NCBI RefSeq assembly: GCF_017491605.1 | Contig: NZ_JAFGYY010000002.1 | Coordinates: 186,001-250,000, forward strand | From: Pseudomonas sp. 30_B | GTDB taxonomy: Bacteria; Pseudomonadota; Gammaproteobacteria; Pseudomonadales; Pseudomonadaceae | Direction: 5' to 3' | Length of the DNA: 64,000 nt | Shown: one piece after another, positions 12,893 to 22,250 of the stretch | Layout of the letters: each line of letters opens with the position of its first letter | Numbering within the stretch: the first letter of the stretch is position 1 | Notes under the pieces: model-generated | The model's database searches: none | Told to the model about the DNA's origin: nothing | The model's input: the letters and a program-made list of their open reading frames with translations, nothing else | Translations under genes and position numbers: made by a program

Positions 12893-13690
12893 ATGTCGAA
12901 TCGATTGAAAGATAAAGCGGCACTGGTGCTCGGCGTTGCGCCTGGGAACATCGGCGAAGCCATCGCCCGACGTTATGTGAAGCAGGGCGCGCGCGTACTG
13001 GTGGCCGGGCGCCGCCCCGATGCGCTGGCGGCTGTTGCCGACACGCTGGGCGTGCCTTGGCTGGCTTGCGACATCACCTCGCAGGCCGATATCGAGGCTC
13101 TCGTTGCTCGCGGCGTGGAGCGCCTCGGCGGGCTCGATATCGGGGTCAATGCGACGGGCTGGGGGCTCCTGAAACCCTTCCTGGAGCACAGCCAGGAGGA
13201 CCTGGATACGATGAATGCAGTCCAGTTCACCGGGCCGTTCCAGTTCTTCCAGGCGCTGCTGCGGCACATGCCGAACGGGGGCTCGATCATCCAGGTTTCC
13301 TCGGTGACCGCCAGCATCATGTTCGACAACCATGCCGCCTACATGGGCACCAAGGCTGGCATCGACCATGTCATCCGCTGCATTGCCCATGAGTTCGGCC
13401 ACCAGGGCATCCGCGCCAATTCCATCGCGCCGGGTGGCGTGGCGGATGCGCCGATGTCGGGTGGCGGGCTGATGCACCCGGGCATCGCCGCGCTTTACCA
13501 CCGGGAGATTCCGCTGGGACGCAGCGGTGTTGCGGCAGAAGTCGCCGATGCCGCCCTGTGGCTGGCGAGCGACGAGTCCAGCTTCGTCACCGGCCAGGTC
13601 ATCCATGTCAGCGGTGGTCAGACGCTGCGGCGCAATCCGTCGCTGGCCGAGGTCTATGCCGCCGCAACGGGCGCCACCCCGGCCAACTGA
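12893..13690 (+). CDS. Short-chain dehydrogenase/reductase (SDR)
   Basis: A 265-residue NAD(P)-dependent oxidoreductase. The nucleotide loop is GVAPGNIGEA (residues 14-23), a variant spacing seen in some SDRs. NATGW (86-90) replaces the usual NNAG, and the catalytic Tyr150 and Lys154 stand in AAYMGTKAG with Ser136 or Ser137 upstream. The C-terminus FVTGQVIHVSGG is typical. It probably oxidises or reduces an alcohol/ketone in the pathway served by the neighbouring VOC, SDR and flavoprotein genes. Substrate unknown. Confidence 0.88.
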   Translation: MSNRLKDKAALVLGVAPGNIGEAIARRYVKQGARVLVAGRRPDALAAVADTLGVPWLACDITSQADIEALVARGVERLGGLDIGVNATGWGLLKPFLEHSQEDLDTMNAVQFTGPFQFFQALLRHMPNGGSIIQVSSVTASIMFDNHAAYMGTKAGIDHVIRCIAHEFGHQGIRANSIAPGGVADAPMSGGGLMHPGIAALYHREIPLGRSGVAAEVADAALWLASDESSFVTGQVIHVSGGQTLRRNPSLAEVYAAATGATPAN

Positions 13691-13702
13691 GGCAGAAAAA
13701 CG

Positions 13703-13738
13703 AAGCCCGCGGCCGACGATGTCGGGCGCGGGCTTTTT
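13703..13738. terminator. Bidirectional terminator between convergent SDR genes
   Basis: AAGCCCGCG and CGCGGGCTTTTT pair around an inner stem (GCCGAC/GTCGGG), placed between the stops of two convergent transcripts. Confidence 0.8.
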
Positions 13739-13753
13739 CCTGGGATATCCAGG

Positions 13754-14491
13754 TCAGCCGGCGGTGTATCCGCCGTCCACGGGCAGTACCGCACCGTTGA
13801 CGTAGCTCGACTTCGGCGAGGCCAGCCAGAGGACCGCTTCGGCGATCTCCGAGGGTTCGGCCAGGCGGCCCAGCGGGCAGGTCGCGGCGATGTGTTCGCG
13901 CAGCACGGGATTGTCCGTCATGACCTTTTCCAGCAGCGGGGTGCGGGTGCCGCCGGGGCAGACGATATTGGTGCGGATCCTGTCCTTGCCGAACTCCAGC
14001 GCCGCGCTGCGCGTGAGGCCGACGACGCCGTGCTTGCTCGCCGCGTAGGCGGCGCGGGTGGCAGTGCCGACAATCGCGGCGACCGAGCCGATGTTGACGA
14101 TGGAGCCGCCGCCCTGGCGACGCATCAGGGAGATCTCCCGCCGCATGCAGTGGTAGACGCCCTTCAGGTTCACATCCACGGTCAGATCCAGCGGCTCGGC
14201 ACGCCATTCAGGCGCGGGCTCCGTCTCGATATCGATGCCGGCGTTGTTCACGGCGAAATCCAGGCGACCGAAGGTCGAGTCGATACGTTCGAAGGCGGCC
14301 CCGATGGCGTCCGCATCGGTCACATCCACCGCCAGGGTCAGCGCCGCTCCCGGCACCGGTTCGCCCGTCCCACGATCCAGCACCACCACGGTGGCGCCCG
14401 CTTCGACCAGGGCGTCGACACAGGCGCGGCCAATGCCCTGGCGGCCACCCGTTACAACGCCGACTTTTCCTGCAAGGTCTGAACTGCTCAT
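13754..14491 (-). CDS. SDR-family oxidoreductase
   Basis: A 245-residue classical SDR: TGGRQGIG cofactor loop at residues 14-21, VNNAG at 81-85, Ser136, and Tyr149/Lys153 in AAYAASKHG, ending with LPVDGGYTAG. I chose ATG 14491 because GAGGA lies seven bases upstream; a start four codons earlier (14503) is possible. It lies 61 bases downstream of the flavoprotein gene on the same strand, so they are likely cotranscribed. Works presumably in the same pathway as the divergent VOC-SDR unit. Confidence 0.88.
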   Translation of the reverse strand: MSSSDLAGKVGVVTGGRQGIGRACVDALVEAGATVVVLDRGTGEPVPGAALTLAVDVTDADAIGAAFERIDSTFGRLDFAVNNAGIDIETEPAPEWRAEPLDLTVDVNLKGVYHCMRREISLMRRQGGGSIVNIGSVAAIVGTATRAAYAASKHGVVGLTRSAALEFGKDRIRTNIVCPGGTRTPLLEKVMTDNPVLREHIAATCPLGRLAEPSEIAEAVLWLASPKSSYVNGAVLPVDGGYTAG

Positions 14492-14552
14492 CGATATCCT
14501 CATTGGGTTGCAATGGCCTGGGGCCAATAACTTGTGTGTGGGTGCCGGCGCG

Positions 14553-16310
14553 TTATGCCGGATGGCCGGCGGCGCTCTGGGCGGAACCTGCCGCCTGCAC
14601 CGGCTCCTCCGTTGCAATGTGGTTGGCGGCGATATAGGCGAAGGTCATTGCCGGACCGATGGTCGAGCCGGGGCCGGGGTAGGTCTTGCCCATCAGCGCG
14701 GCCGAGGTGTTGCCCACCGCGTAGCAGCCGGCCAGCACCGAACCGTCGGCGCGCAGTACCTGGGCGAAGGCGTCGGTACGCAGTCCACCCTTGGTGCCGA
14801 GCTCGCCCGGATCGATGCGCAGGGCGTAGAAGGGCGCCCGCTCGATTGGTCCGAGGCAGGGGTTCGGCTTGCAGTTTGAGTCGCCGTAATAGCGGTCGAA
14901 CAGGTTGCCGCCCTTGCCGAACTGGGGATCGATGCCGTCGGCGGCGAACTGGTTCATCTGCTGGACGGTGGTGGCCAGCTCTGCGGCGTTCACGCCGATC
15001 TTTTCCGCCAGTGCGGAGAGCGTCTCGGCGCGGTAGATCACCTTGTCCAGCCAACCCTCCGGGATCTTCGAGTCCGGCTGCACGCTGCCCGGCAACAGGA
15101 CGCCGCACGGGTAGCGCTTGCGGTACTCGGCGTCGAACACCAGCCAGGCCGGTGCGTTGGCCTGGGTGCGTTGGTGGTCCGCGTACATGGCGTAGATGAT
15201 GTCGGTGTAGGGCGCGGCCTCATTGACGAAGCGCTGTCCCAGTTGGTTGACCATGACACAGCGCGGGAAGGCGCGCTCGACGAAGAGCGCGCGCTGGCTC
15301 GACTCGCCGGGCACTCTCACGGTCGGGGCGCCCCAGGTGTGCTCCATCAGCGCGACCGATCCCCCAGCCTGCATGCCGGCATGAATACCGTCGCCAGTGT
15401 TGATCGGCGGCGCGGCGGTCCATTCCGCGCGGGTGGGCTTGGGCAGGTAGAGCTCGCGCATGGACTGGTTCGACTCGAAGCCGCCACAGGCAAGCACGAC
15501 GCCACGACGTGCGTGCAGGGAGAGGGTGCGGCCCAGTCGAAGCACGTCGATGCCCACCACTCGGTCGTCTTCCTGGCGCAACGACTGCAGGGAGGTCTCC
15601 AGCCATAGCGGGATGCCGCGCTTGAGCAGGGCGGCACGCAGGCTTGCAACCAGTGCGTTGCCGAGGGTCAGGCGGCGGTCGCGGCGCGTGTGTCGACGCC
15701 AGCGGAGGTCGCTGACATAGCGCAGCGCCAGGCGGGCCGTGAGCAGCAGCCAGCCGGGTTCCTTGGCGAGGATGGTGTGCGCCTCCACCTGGGTCATGGC
15801 GATACGCCCGCCGATGAGCGTGGCCGGGGAGGCCGGGCGCAGCTGCTCGAAGGATTTGCCCAGGCGCGCGGCATCGAAGGGGGCGGGTTCCATGGTGCGG
15901 TAACCCGGCTTGCCGCCCTTGTCCGGGTAATAGTCGGGGTAGCGGGGTACGGCCCGGAAATGCGTCTGCGCCTCTCGGGCCAGGTACTCGATCATCTCGG
16001 GACCATTGGCCAGGTAGGCGTCAATGCGCGCCTGATCGAATTCCTCGCCGACCACGTCGCGCAGGTAGGTGATCGCTTCTTCATAAGAGTCACTGCCGCC
16101 AAGCACGGCGATCTGGCTGTTGCAGGGGATCCATACGCCGCCGCCGGAGACCGCACTCGTGCCGCCGTAGACGTCGCTCTTCTCGATCACCAGCACCGAC
16201 AGTCCGTTGTCATGGGCGCGCACTGCGGCCGTCAGTGCGCCTGCGCCGGAGCCGACGACGACCACGTCGTATTCATGGTCCCACTTCGCATCGCGTTGCT
16301 TGCTGGTCAT
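14553..16310 (-). CDS. FAD-dependent oxidoreductase, 3-ketosteroid-delta1-dehydrogenase-like
   Basis: A 585-residue flavoprotein of the fumarate reductase/KstD superfamily. It has the FAD loop VVVVGSGAGALTAA (16-29), the GGTSAVSGGGVWIPCN segment, and the C-terminal GKTYPGPGSTIGPAMTFAYIAANHI that closes the FAD site in ketosteroid dehydrogenases. Such enzymes introduce a double bond next to a ring ketone. The start at 16310 is preceded by AAGGAGAG. Substrate may be a steroid or another cyclic ketone; this is inference from family. It is divergent from the TetR gene, with dyads between them. Confidence 0.85.
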   Translation of the reverse strand: MTSKQRDAKWDHEYDVVVVGSGAGALTAAVRAHDNGLSVLVIEKSDVYGGTSAVSGGGVWIPCNSQIAVLGGSDSYEEAITYLRDVVGEEFDQARIDAYLANGPEMIEYLAREAQTHFRAVPRYPDYYPDKGGKPGYRTMEPAPFDAARLGKSFEQLRPASPATLIGGRIAMTQVEAHTILAKEPGWLLLTARLALRYVSDLRWRRHTRRDRRLTLGNALVASLRAALLKRGIPLWLETSLQSLRQEDDRVVGIDVLRLGRTLSLHARRGVVLACGGFESNQSMRELYLPKPTRAEWTAAPPINTGDGIHAGMQAGGSVALMEHTWGAPTVRVPGESSQRALFVERAFPRCVMVNQLGQRFVNEAAPYTDIIYAMYADHQRTQANAPAWLVFDAEYRKRYPCGVLLPGSVQPDSKIPEGWLDKVIYRAETLSALAEKIGVNAAELATTVQQMNQFAADGIDPQFGKGGNLFDRYYGDSNCKPNPCLGPIERAPFYALRIDPGELGTKGGLRTDAFAQVLRADGSVLAGCYAVGNTSAALMGKTYPGPGSTIGPAMTFAYIAANHIATEEPVQAAGSAQSAAGHPA

Positions 16311-16431
16311 GGCTGCATCTCTCCTTGGAAAGGGGGCCGGCGTTTTGTGCTGCATCGGGGGCGCCCGAGTGCGTCATCTGCAGGGCTTGTCAGCAGGGCA
16401 CGGCGGTGGGGTGGCGTGGTCTTGTCGAGCA

Positions 16432-16459
16432 ATGTCACACAAAGTACAAGTTGTGACAT
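16432..16459. promoter_or_regulatory. Perfect dyad between flavoprotein and TetR genes
   Basis: ATGTCACA at 16432-16439 and TGTGACAT at 16452-16459 form an 8-base perfect inverted repeat with a 12-base spacer. It lies in the divergent promoter region, five bases from a second dyad, and may be a further regulator site. Confidence 0.5.
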
Positions 16460-16463
16460 CTTC

Positions 16464-16486
16464 GGCGCAAATTATTTTTTTGTGCC
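16464..16486. promoter_or_regulatory. Candidate TetR operator, related to the 12208 palindrome
   Basis: GGCGCAAA at 16464-16471 and TTTGTGCC at 16479-16486 form an inverted repeat with one mismatch and an AT-only 7-base spacer. The arms match the inner eight bases of the 12208-12237 palindrome, with one arm differing by one base. Location between the divergent flavoprotein and TetR genes is typical of an autoregulated TetR-family operator. Confidence 0.6.
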
Positions 16487-16561
16487 ATTACATGAGAGAA
16501 TCGGCGCGGATATATCCGGGCCGGACCAACCAGGCGGGCCCCTGAGCGGACGAAGGTGCAC

Positions 16562-17158
16562 ATGAGTCGACAGCTACGCTGGGGTGACGCCAGCCGGATG
16601 GGAAATGCCAGTGACGGCCGCTCGCTGATTCTGCGGGCGGCGTTGGAGGTGATGATCGAGGAGGGCGCCGAGAGCTTTTCGATCGATGATGTGGCCCAGC
16701 AGGCGAACATTTCGCGACGGACCCTGTATCGCTATTTCAGCAACAAGAAGGAGCTGATCCAGGCGGTCATCAGTGCGGAGAACGCTGCGTTCTTCGAGGA
16801 GATGCAGCACAGCGTGCAGGCCTTCGAGGATGACTTCGAGCGTTATCTCGAAGAGTGCGTGTGCTTCGCCGTGCGCTACCTGGATCGACACAATGGCGGC
16901 TTCCATCACAGCTATCTGGCGAAGAGTTCGACCTCGGACGTCTTCAGCTACATCCTCGAGAACATCGCCCCGATGTGGCGCGGCGTGCTGGAAGAGCCGT
17001 ATCGGCGCTTTGCCGAACGCCATGGCTCGGCAGTCATGGCGCTGGACGATGTCATTGCGTTGATCAGCCGCGTCTGTCTCGCGTACTGCCTGGTGCCTGC
17101 CGATGAGGCGGCGATGCGCGCCCAGATGGCCATTCTCCAGCCGGTCCGCAGGCGCTAA
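16562..17158 (+). CDS. TetR-family transcriptional regulator
   Basis: A 198-residue regulator with an N-terminal helix-turn-helix (SIDDVAQQANISRRTLYRYF, about residues 40-59) and a divergent ligand-binding domain. GAAGG precedes ATG 16562; a GTG two codons upstream is less likely. It is divergent from the KstD-like flavoprotein gene. The related dyads at 16464-16486 and 12208-12237 suggest it controls both arms of the VOC/SDR/flavoprotein cluster, probably as a repressor released by a pathway compound. Confidence 0.88.
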   Translation: MSRQLRWGDASRMGNASDGRSLILRAALEVMIEEGAESFSIDDVAQQANISRRTLYRYFSNKKELIQAVISAENAAFFEEMQHSVQAFEDDFERYLEECVCFAVRYLDRHNGGFHHSYLAKSSTSDVFSYILENIAPMWRGVLEEPYRRFAERHGSAVMALDDVIALISRVCLAYCLVPADEAAMRAQMAILQPVRRR

Positions 17159-17309
17159 TGGACGTGAATTGAAGGGTATCAGGCTGTTCCGGTCGTACGG
17201 ATGACATCGTAGTCGCAGGCATCGTCGGACGATGCAGTCGCTGCTCGCCGGTCAGGTAACCGGCCGCCATACTCCACGGGACTCACTACATGGACGAGGA
17301 GGACGCCCC

Positions 17310-17609
17310 GTGTTTTTCCGGGCACTGATATTCGCGGCAACATGGATCTGTTTCTGGTACGCCAGTAGCTGGATCGTCACGCACTACATCGCGTCGGCCT
17401 CCGGAGCCTACTGGACGCTGGGGCTGATCGCGTTCCCCATCGTCTTTCCGCTCTACCTCACGACGGACTTCTGGATTCAGGATTCCTATGGTGCCTCCTG
17501 GCCCCGGCTTTCGCTGGCCTTGATCTGCCTTGCCGGCATGCTGCTCTATTATCCTGCATTGCTGGCGCTGCTCTGGCTGATTCGAATGCTGAGGCGGGTT
17601 GCCCTCTAG
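17310..17609 (+). CDS. Small integral membrane protein, unknown function
   Basis: A 99-residue hydrophobic protein beginning MFFRALIFAATWICFWYA with about three membrane-spanning stretches and a basic end (LIRMLRRVAL). I chose the GTG at 17310 because GAGGAGG stands about eight bases before it; longer in-frame starts exist upstream but would add a polar leader. I do not recognise a family. It lies alone between the TetR gene and gacA. Confidence 0.6.
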   Translation: MFFRALIFAATWICFWYASSWIVTHYIASASGAYWTLGLIAFPIVFPLYLTTDFWIQDSYGASWPRLSLALICLAGMLLYYPALLALLWLIRMLRRVAL

Positions 17610-17875
17610 GGCGGGCGAAACCTGGCCCTGCCGTCCTGGTAGGTGCCCTGCTGGGACGTATCCGTCCTTTAGCTTCCCTTCGTTAAAAGCCCGTCCTAGA
17701 CGTTCTGGTGAAGGTCTGTCAGCATTTGTCGCCACGCTGGGCGGTTCTCTGGCGTTTGCATTTTGACGAGCCTGCACCAAGCTAGGTCGAGACGGTGCTT
17801 TCTGTTAAGGTTTGCGGATTCCGCGAAGCTCTCGCTGGGTCTTCACAATTACATTTCTGTGCAAAGGGGTGCTGC
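17610..17875. promoter_or_regulatory. gacA upstream region
   Basis: These 266 bases precede gacA and presumably contain its promoter. No terminator or clear hexamer pair stood out by eye. Confidence 0.35.
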
Positions 17876-18520
17876 GTGATCAAGGTGCTGGTGGTCGATG
17901 ACCACGATCTGGTGCGCACCGGAATTACCCGCATGCTGGCCGATATCGACGGCCTGCAGGTCGTTGGTCAGGCCGACTCCGGCGAGCGCGGGCTGCAACT
18001 GGCCAGGGAGCTCAAGCCCGACGTCGTGCTGATGGATGTGAAGATGCCCGGCATCGGCGGACTGGAGGCAACCCGCAAGCTGCTGCGCAGCCAGCCCGAC
18101 GTGCGCGTGGTGGTGGTGACCGTGTGTGAGGAAGATCCCTTCCCGACGCGGTTGATGCAGGCCGGCGCTGCCGGCTACCTCACCAAGGGCGCGGCGCTCG
18201 AGGAAATGGTCCAGGCAATTCGCCAGGTATTTGCCGGTCAGCGTTACATCAGCCCGCAGATCGCCCAGAGCCTGGCGCTGAAGTCCTTCGAGCCCGAGAA
18301 GAACGCGTCGCCGTTCGATACTCTCTCCGAGCGGGAGATCCAGATCGCTCTGATGATTGCCAACTGCCACAAGGTGCAGAGCATCTCGGACAAGCTCTGC
18401 CTGTCGCCGAAAACCGTCAACACCTACCGTTACCGCATCTTCGAGAAGCTCTCGATCACCAGCGACGTGGAACTGGCGCTGCTGGCCGTCCGGCACGGCA
18501 TGGTCGATACCAGCAACTGA
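17876..18520 (+). CDS. gacA: Response regulator GacA (UvrY/BarA-type)
   Basis: Response regulator of the GacS/GacA system, which switches on the small RNAs that titrate RsmA and so controls secondary metabolism, biofilm and virulence traits. The 214 residues comprise a receiver domain with phospho-acceptor Asp54 in [13 protein letters not shown], and a LuxR-type HTH ([20 protein letters not shown]...[17 protein letters not shown]). The start is GTG at 17876, giving [20 protein letters not shown] as in known GacA proteins. uvrC begins two bases after its stop, the conserved uvrY-uvrC pairing. Confidence 0.97.
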   Translation: MIKVLVVDDHDLVRTGITRMLADIDGLQVVGQADSGERGLQLARELKPDVVLMDVKMPGIGGLEATRKLLRSQPDVRVVVVTVCEEDPFPTRLMQAGAAGYLTKGAALEEMVQAIRQVFAGQRYISPQIAQSLALKSFEPEKNASPFDTLSEREIQIALMIANCHKVQSISDKLCLSPKTVNTYRYRIFEKLSITSDVELALLAVRHGMVDTSN

Positions 18521-18522
18521 CG

Positions 18523-20349
18523 ATGACCGCAGTATTCGATTCGGCGGCGTTCCTGGCCACCTGCAGCGGGCGGCCGGGCGTTTATCGCATGTTCGATGCG
18601 GACGCCAAGCTACTCTATGTCGGCAAGGCGAAAGACCTCAAGAAGCGGCTTTCCAGCTACTTCCGCAAGTCCGGTCTTGCGCCGAAGACCGCTGCGCTGG
18701 TGGCGCGGATCGCCCAGGTCGAGACCACCATCACCGCCAACGAAACCGAGGCGCTGCTGCTGGAGCAGACGCTGATCAAGGAATGGCGGCCGCCCTACAA
18801 CATCCTGCTGCGGGACGATAAGTCCTATCCCTATGTGTTCCTCTCCAGCGAGGACAAGTTTCCCCGGCTGACCATCCATCGCGGCGCGAAGAAGCAGAAG
18901 GGGCGCTATTTCGGCCCGTACCCCAGCGCCGGGGCCATCCGCGAAAGCCTGGCGCTGCTGCAGAAGGCTTTCTTCGTGCGCCAGTGCGAGGACAGCTATT
19001 TCCGCAATCGCACGCGTCCCTGCCTGCAATACCAGATCAAGCGCTGCAAGGGGCCCTGCGTCGGGCTGGTCAGCGAAGAGGAGTACGCCGAAGACGTACG
19101 CCATTCGATCATGTTCCTCGAAGGGCGCAGCAATGTGTTGGCGGACGAGCTTTCCACCAGCATGGAGCAAGCGGCCATGCGTCTGGACTTCGAGAAGGCG
19201 GCCGAATTGCGCGATCAGGTGGCTATCCTGCGCCGGGTGCAGGACCAGCAGAGCATGGAAGGCGGCAGTGGCAACGTCGACGTGGTCGCCGCCATCGTTA
19301 CGCCGGGCGGTGCCTGCGTTCATCTGATCAGCGTGCGCGGCGGCCGGGTGCTGGGCAGCAAGAACTTCTTCCCGCAGGTGGCGATCGAGGAAGAGGTGGG
19401 TGACGTGTTGCTGGCCTTCCTCGGGCAGTACTACCTCAGCCATCACGAACGCGACCTGCCCAGCGAACTCATCGTCAACGCCGTGCACGAGGATTTCCCG
19501 GTGCTGGTGTCGGCGATCGAAGCGTCGCGCGGCAAATCGCTGGAAATCGCCCACCGCGTGCGCAGTACCCGTGCGCGCTGGCAGCAACTGGCCGTGACCA
19601 ACGCCGAGCAGGCCCTGGCCGCGCGCCTTGCCAATCGCCAGCACATGGCTGCGCGCTTCGAGGCGCTGGGCGATGCGCTGGACCTCGCCGAGCCGCCGCA
19701 ACGCCTTGAATGCTTCGATATCAGCCATTCCAGTGGCGAGGCGACAGTCGCTTCTTGCGTAGTGTTCGGGCCGGAAGGGGCGCTGAAGTCGGATTACCGC
19801 CGCTTCAATATCGAAGGCATCACCGCGGGCGATGACTATGCCGCGATGCATCAGGCATTGACCCGGCGCTTCAGCCGGCTGAAGGAGGGCGAGGGTAAGA
19901 TGCCGGACATCCTCCTGGTCGACGGCGGCAAGGGCCAACTCGCAATGGCGCAGGAGGTGCTTCAGGAACTGGCGGTGGTGGGCCTGACGCTGCTCGGCGT
20001 GGCCAAGGGCGTAACCCGCAAGCCGGGGCTGGAAACGCTTTACATGAACGACGCCGAACATGAATTCACGCTGCCGGCGGACTCTCCGGCGCTGCACCTC
20101 ATCCAGCAGATCCGGGACGAGGCGCATCGTTTCGCGATTACCGGCCACCGTGCCCGCCGCGGAAAAGCCCGGCGTACCTCCACGCTCGAGGATGTGCCAG
20201 GCGTAGGGCCCAAGCGTCGCCGCGACCTGCTCAAGCATTTCGGTGGGTTGCAGGAATTGTCGCGCGCCAGTATCGAGGAGATTGCCAAGTCCCCCGGTAT
20301 CAGTAAAAAGCTCGCCGAGCAGATTTATGCGGTCCTTCACAGCGAGTAG
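18523..20349 (+). CDS. uvrC: UvrABC excinuclease subunit C
   Basis: Makes both incisions in nucleotide-excision repair. The 608-residue protein has an N-terminal GIY-YIG nuclease ([20 protein letters not shown], about 15-34), a cysteine-containing region ([19 protein letters not shown]), a UvrB-contact UVR motif ([18 protein letters not shown]), an RNase-H-like 5' nuclease domain, and two helix-hairpin-helix motifs at the end ([20 protein letters not shown]). It is cotranscribed with gacA, two bases upstream, and followed by pgsA after 33 bases. Confidence 0.97.
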   Translation: MTAVFDSAAFLATCSGRPGVYRMFDADAKLLYVGKAKDLKKRLSSYFRKSGLAPKTAALVARIAQVETTITANETEALLLEQTLIKEWRPPYNILLRDDKSYPYVFLSSEDKFPRLTIHRGAKKQKGRYFGPYPSAGAIRESLALLQKAFFVRQCEDSYFRNRTRPCLQYQIKRCKGPCVGLVSEEEYAEDVRHSIMFLEGRSNVLADELSTSMEQAAMRLDFEKAAELRDQVAILRRVQDQQSMEGGSGNVDVVAAIVTPGGACVHLISVRGGRVLGSKNFFPQVAIEEEVGDVLLAFLGQYYLSHHERDLPSELIVNAVHEDFPVLVSAIEASRGKSLEIAHRVRSTRARWQQLAVTNAEQALAARLANRQHMAARFEALGDALDLAEPPQRLECFDISHSSGEATVASCVVFGPEGALKSDYRRFNIEGITAGDDYAAMHQALTRRFSRLKEGEGKMPDILLVDGGKGQLAMAQEVLQELAVVGLTLLGVAKGVTRKPGLETLYMNDAEHEFTLPADSPALHLIQQIRDEAHRFAITGHRARRGKARRTSTLEDVPGVGPKRRRDLLKHFGGLQELSRASIEEIAKSPGISKKLAEQIYAVLHSE

Positions 20350-20382
20350 AATGCCGGCTCAACTCGCAGACTTCCTGACCCG

Positions 20383-20943
20383 ATGAATATCCCGAACCTG
20401 CTCACTCTGCTCCGTGTTCTGCTCATCCCGATCTTCATCCTGCTGTTCTATTCCTCCTTCCCGGCCAGCCATCTGGTAGCCAGCGCCGTGTTCGCCCTGG
20501 CTGCTGCCACCGACTGGCTGGATGGCTACCTGGCGCGTCGCCTGGGGCAGAGCACGCCGTTCGGTGCATTCCTCGATCCGGTGGCGGACAAGCTGATGGT
20601 GGCGACCGCACTGGTGCTGCTGGTCGAAGCGCATGCGAACCTGTGGCTGACCCTGCCGGCGGTGATCATCATTGGTCGGGAAATCGTGGTATCGGCCTTG
20701 CGCGAGTGGATGGCCGAGCTGGGGGCGAGGGCGCATGTAGCCGTTTCCAATCTCGGCAAATGGAAGACCGCGGCCCAGATGCTGGCCTTGATCATCCTGT
20801 TGGCCAATTCGCCTACGATGGGTTTCTGGGTAGTGGTGGGGTATGTACTGCTGATCGTTGCCGCCGTACTGACCCTGTGGTCGATGCTGCACTATCTGCT
20901 CGCCGCCTGGCCCCATCTCAATACCACCCCGAAAGAGAAATAA
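20383..20943 (+). CDS. pgsA: CDP-diacylglycerol--glycerol-3-phosphate 3-phosphatidyltransferase
   Basis: Inner-membrane enzyme for the committed step to phosphatidylglycerol and cardiolipin. The 186-residue protein carries the CDP-alcohol phosphotransferase motif from Asp44 to Asp69: [12 protein letters not shown] followed by [10 protein letters not shown]. Several membrane segments surround it. It completes the gacA-uvrC-pgsA run and is followed by the tRNA-Gly promoter. Confidence 0.96.
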   Translation: MNIPNLLTLLRVLLIPIFILLFYSSFPASHLVASAVFALAAATDWLDGYLARRLGQSTPFGAFLDPVADKLMVATALVLLVEAHANLWLTLPAVIIIGREIVVSALREWMAELGARAHVAVSNLGKWKTAAQMLALIILLANSPTMGFWVVVGYVLLIVAAVLTLWSMLHYLLAAWPHLNTTPKEK

Positions 20944-20962
20944 GTTTTTTTGAATCAAAGAG

Positions 20963-20990
20963 TTGACAGGGCTTTTCGAATCGATAGAAT
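20963..20990 (+). promoter_or_regulatory. Sigma-70 promoter of the tRNA-Gly/tRNA-Cys unit
   Basis: TTGACA at 20963-20968 and TAGAAT at 20985-20990 are separated by 16 bases, near-consensus hexamers 18 bases before tRNA-Gly. A GC-rich GGCGCCCG discriminator follows, as expected for a stringently controlled stable-RNA promoter. Confidence 0.85.
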
Positions 20991-21008
20991 GGCGCCCGTC
21001 AACACGAC

Positions 21009-21084
<76 letters not shown>

Positions 21085-21121
21085 AATTTTGACGGTTTGC
21101 GATGTAAGCCGTTTGTTTCAT

Positions 21122-21195
21122 GGCTGAGTAGCAGAGTGGTTATGCACCGGATTGCAAATCCGTGAACGCCGGTTCGATTCCGACCTCAGCCTCCA
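21122..21195 (+). tRNA. cysT: tRNA-Cys(GCA)
   Basis: Acceptor stem GGCTGAG/CTCAGCC, anticodon loop ATTGCAAAT with anticodon GCA, and an encoded CCA; 74 bases. Thirty-seven bases after tRNA-Gly and just before a terminator, so the two are processed from one transcript. Confidence 0.97.
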
Positions 21196-21199
21196 ATAG

Positions 21200-21236
21200 A
21201 AAAGCCCTGTAAATCCAAGATTTACAGGGCTTTTTC
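21200..21236 (+). terminator. Rho-independent terminator after tRNA-Cys
   Basis: AAAAGCCCTGTAAATC-CAA-GATTTACAGGGCTTTTT is a long perfect stem with a T run, four bases after tRNA-Cys. It separates tRNA-Leu from the Gly/Cys unit. Confidence 0.93.
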
Positions 21237-21355
21237 TTTAGCAGACAATTGCGCCTGCAATTAGATTCCGCAAGTTACAGATTCAGAAGGGGGCCGGCAG
21301 GCAGTCCGGTCCGCTTCCGGCTCGCCAGAGCCTCTCACCGCTGAACAGCGCTACC

Positions 21356-21442
21356 GCCCGGATGGCGAAATCGGTAGACGCAAGAGACTTAAAATCTCTC
21401 GTCCGTAAGGGCGTGCCGGTTCGACCCCGGCTCCGGGCACCA
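21356..21442 (+). tRNA. leuZ: tRNA-Leu(UAA)
   Basis: Acceptor stem GCCCGGA/TCCGGGC, anticodon loop ACTTAAAAT with anticodon TAA, the long variable arm CGTCCGTAAGGGCG, and encoded CCA; 87 bases. It lies beyond the terminator at 21200-21236, so it either has its own promoter or depends on read-through. Confidence 0.96.
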
Positions 21443-21547
21443 TCTTCCCTTTCTTCTTCCTCGAATTACGCGTTCGCCGTTGTGGCCCGCAGCCTGATGG
21501 GCGCGGTCCACCCGCAACGGCGCAGGCAACGCAGCTTTGTCGTGGAG

Positions 21548-21913
21548 TCATGCATCCAGGTGCGCCAAGGCCCGCAGTTTCTCCCCGGCGTTGACGATGC
21601 GGCGCTTGCGTAGCGGCTCGGACGACTCATGGAAGTTCTGAAGTAGAACCGGCTCCCTGAAGTGATCCACGTCTGCCGGCTGCAAAGGGCCTTCTTCGGT
21701 TGCCAGATCTCTGCGGATACGGCCTACCAGACCGTCCAGCAAATGTGCGTCATGCTGTTCGTCCAGCTGGACCACGCGGCAGGCGACCGTTCCGCGTTCG
21801 GAATCCCGGAGCCTCATGACCAGGTTGCCATCCGGCCGCGAGGTGAAGTCCACCTCAAACTCCGGAAACTGGCGGCAGAGATAGTGGGTGGCAGGAAGTC
21901 GTTCGATCTTCAT
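21548..21913 (-). CDS. Hypothetical protein (weak DUF1652-like pattern)
   Basis: A 121-residue soluble protein starting MKIERLPATHYLCRQFPEFE. The stretch DFTSRPDGNLVMRLRDSERG recalls small Pseudomonas DUF1652 proteins, but the match is weak and by eye. The C-terminal third is charged (ESSEPLRKRRIVNAGEKLRA). I placed the start at ATG 21913 with AGAGGA upstream; a longer frame adds a low-complexity Pro/Ala leader. Function unknown. Confidence 0.55.
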   Translation of the reverse strand: MKIERLPATHYLCRQFPEFEVDFTSRPDGNLVMRLRDSERGTVACRVVQLDEQHDAHLLDGLVGRIRRDLATEEGPLQPADVDHFREPVLLQNFHESSEPLRKRRIVNAGEKLRALAHLDA

Positions 21914-22088
21914 GGCAGGGGTCCTCTGCAGTGGGTGGCTTGAAGGAGCCGTTGCAGGGGGCGTACCAGCCGTGGGCGCTGGAGAAGATGCTTTCAGATC
22001 ATGGACTTGCAAGGCTTCAGTGAAAAATGCGTCGTGCAGCTTGCAGGACGCAGCCCCAATCGCAAGGCAATATGCACGATGATTCGGA

Positions 22089-22250
22089 TCAGTGAGGAAT
22101 CGGATTCCGCGGCGTTGCGCTGGCGGGTTTTACCTTCGGCTTCTGCAGGCGGGCCCGCCGCATGGGGACTCGCAGGAGCGCCCAGAGGGTCACCACTGCC
22201 AGCAGCAGCCAACCCAGAATCATGAGAGTCACGAACGTGCCCGGATTCAT
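22089..22250 (-). CDS. Small single-span membrane protein
   Basis: A 53-residue protein, MNPGTFVTLMILGWLLLAVV..., with one membrane helix (about 6-25) followed by a strongly basic tail (RRARLQKPKVKP). GAGGAC lies about nine bases before ATG 22250. It is divergent from the UmuD-like gene, and the LexA box at 22375-22390 lies 125 bases upstream, so SOS control is possible but not shown. No family recognised. Confidence 0.55.
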   Translation of the reverse strand: MNPGTFVTLMILGWLLLAVVTLWALLRVPMRRARLQKPKVKPASATPRNPIPH

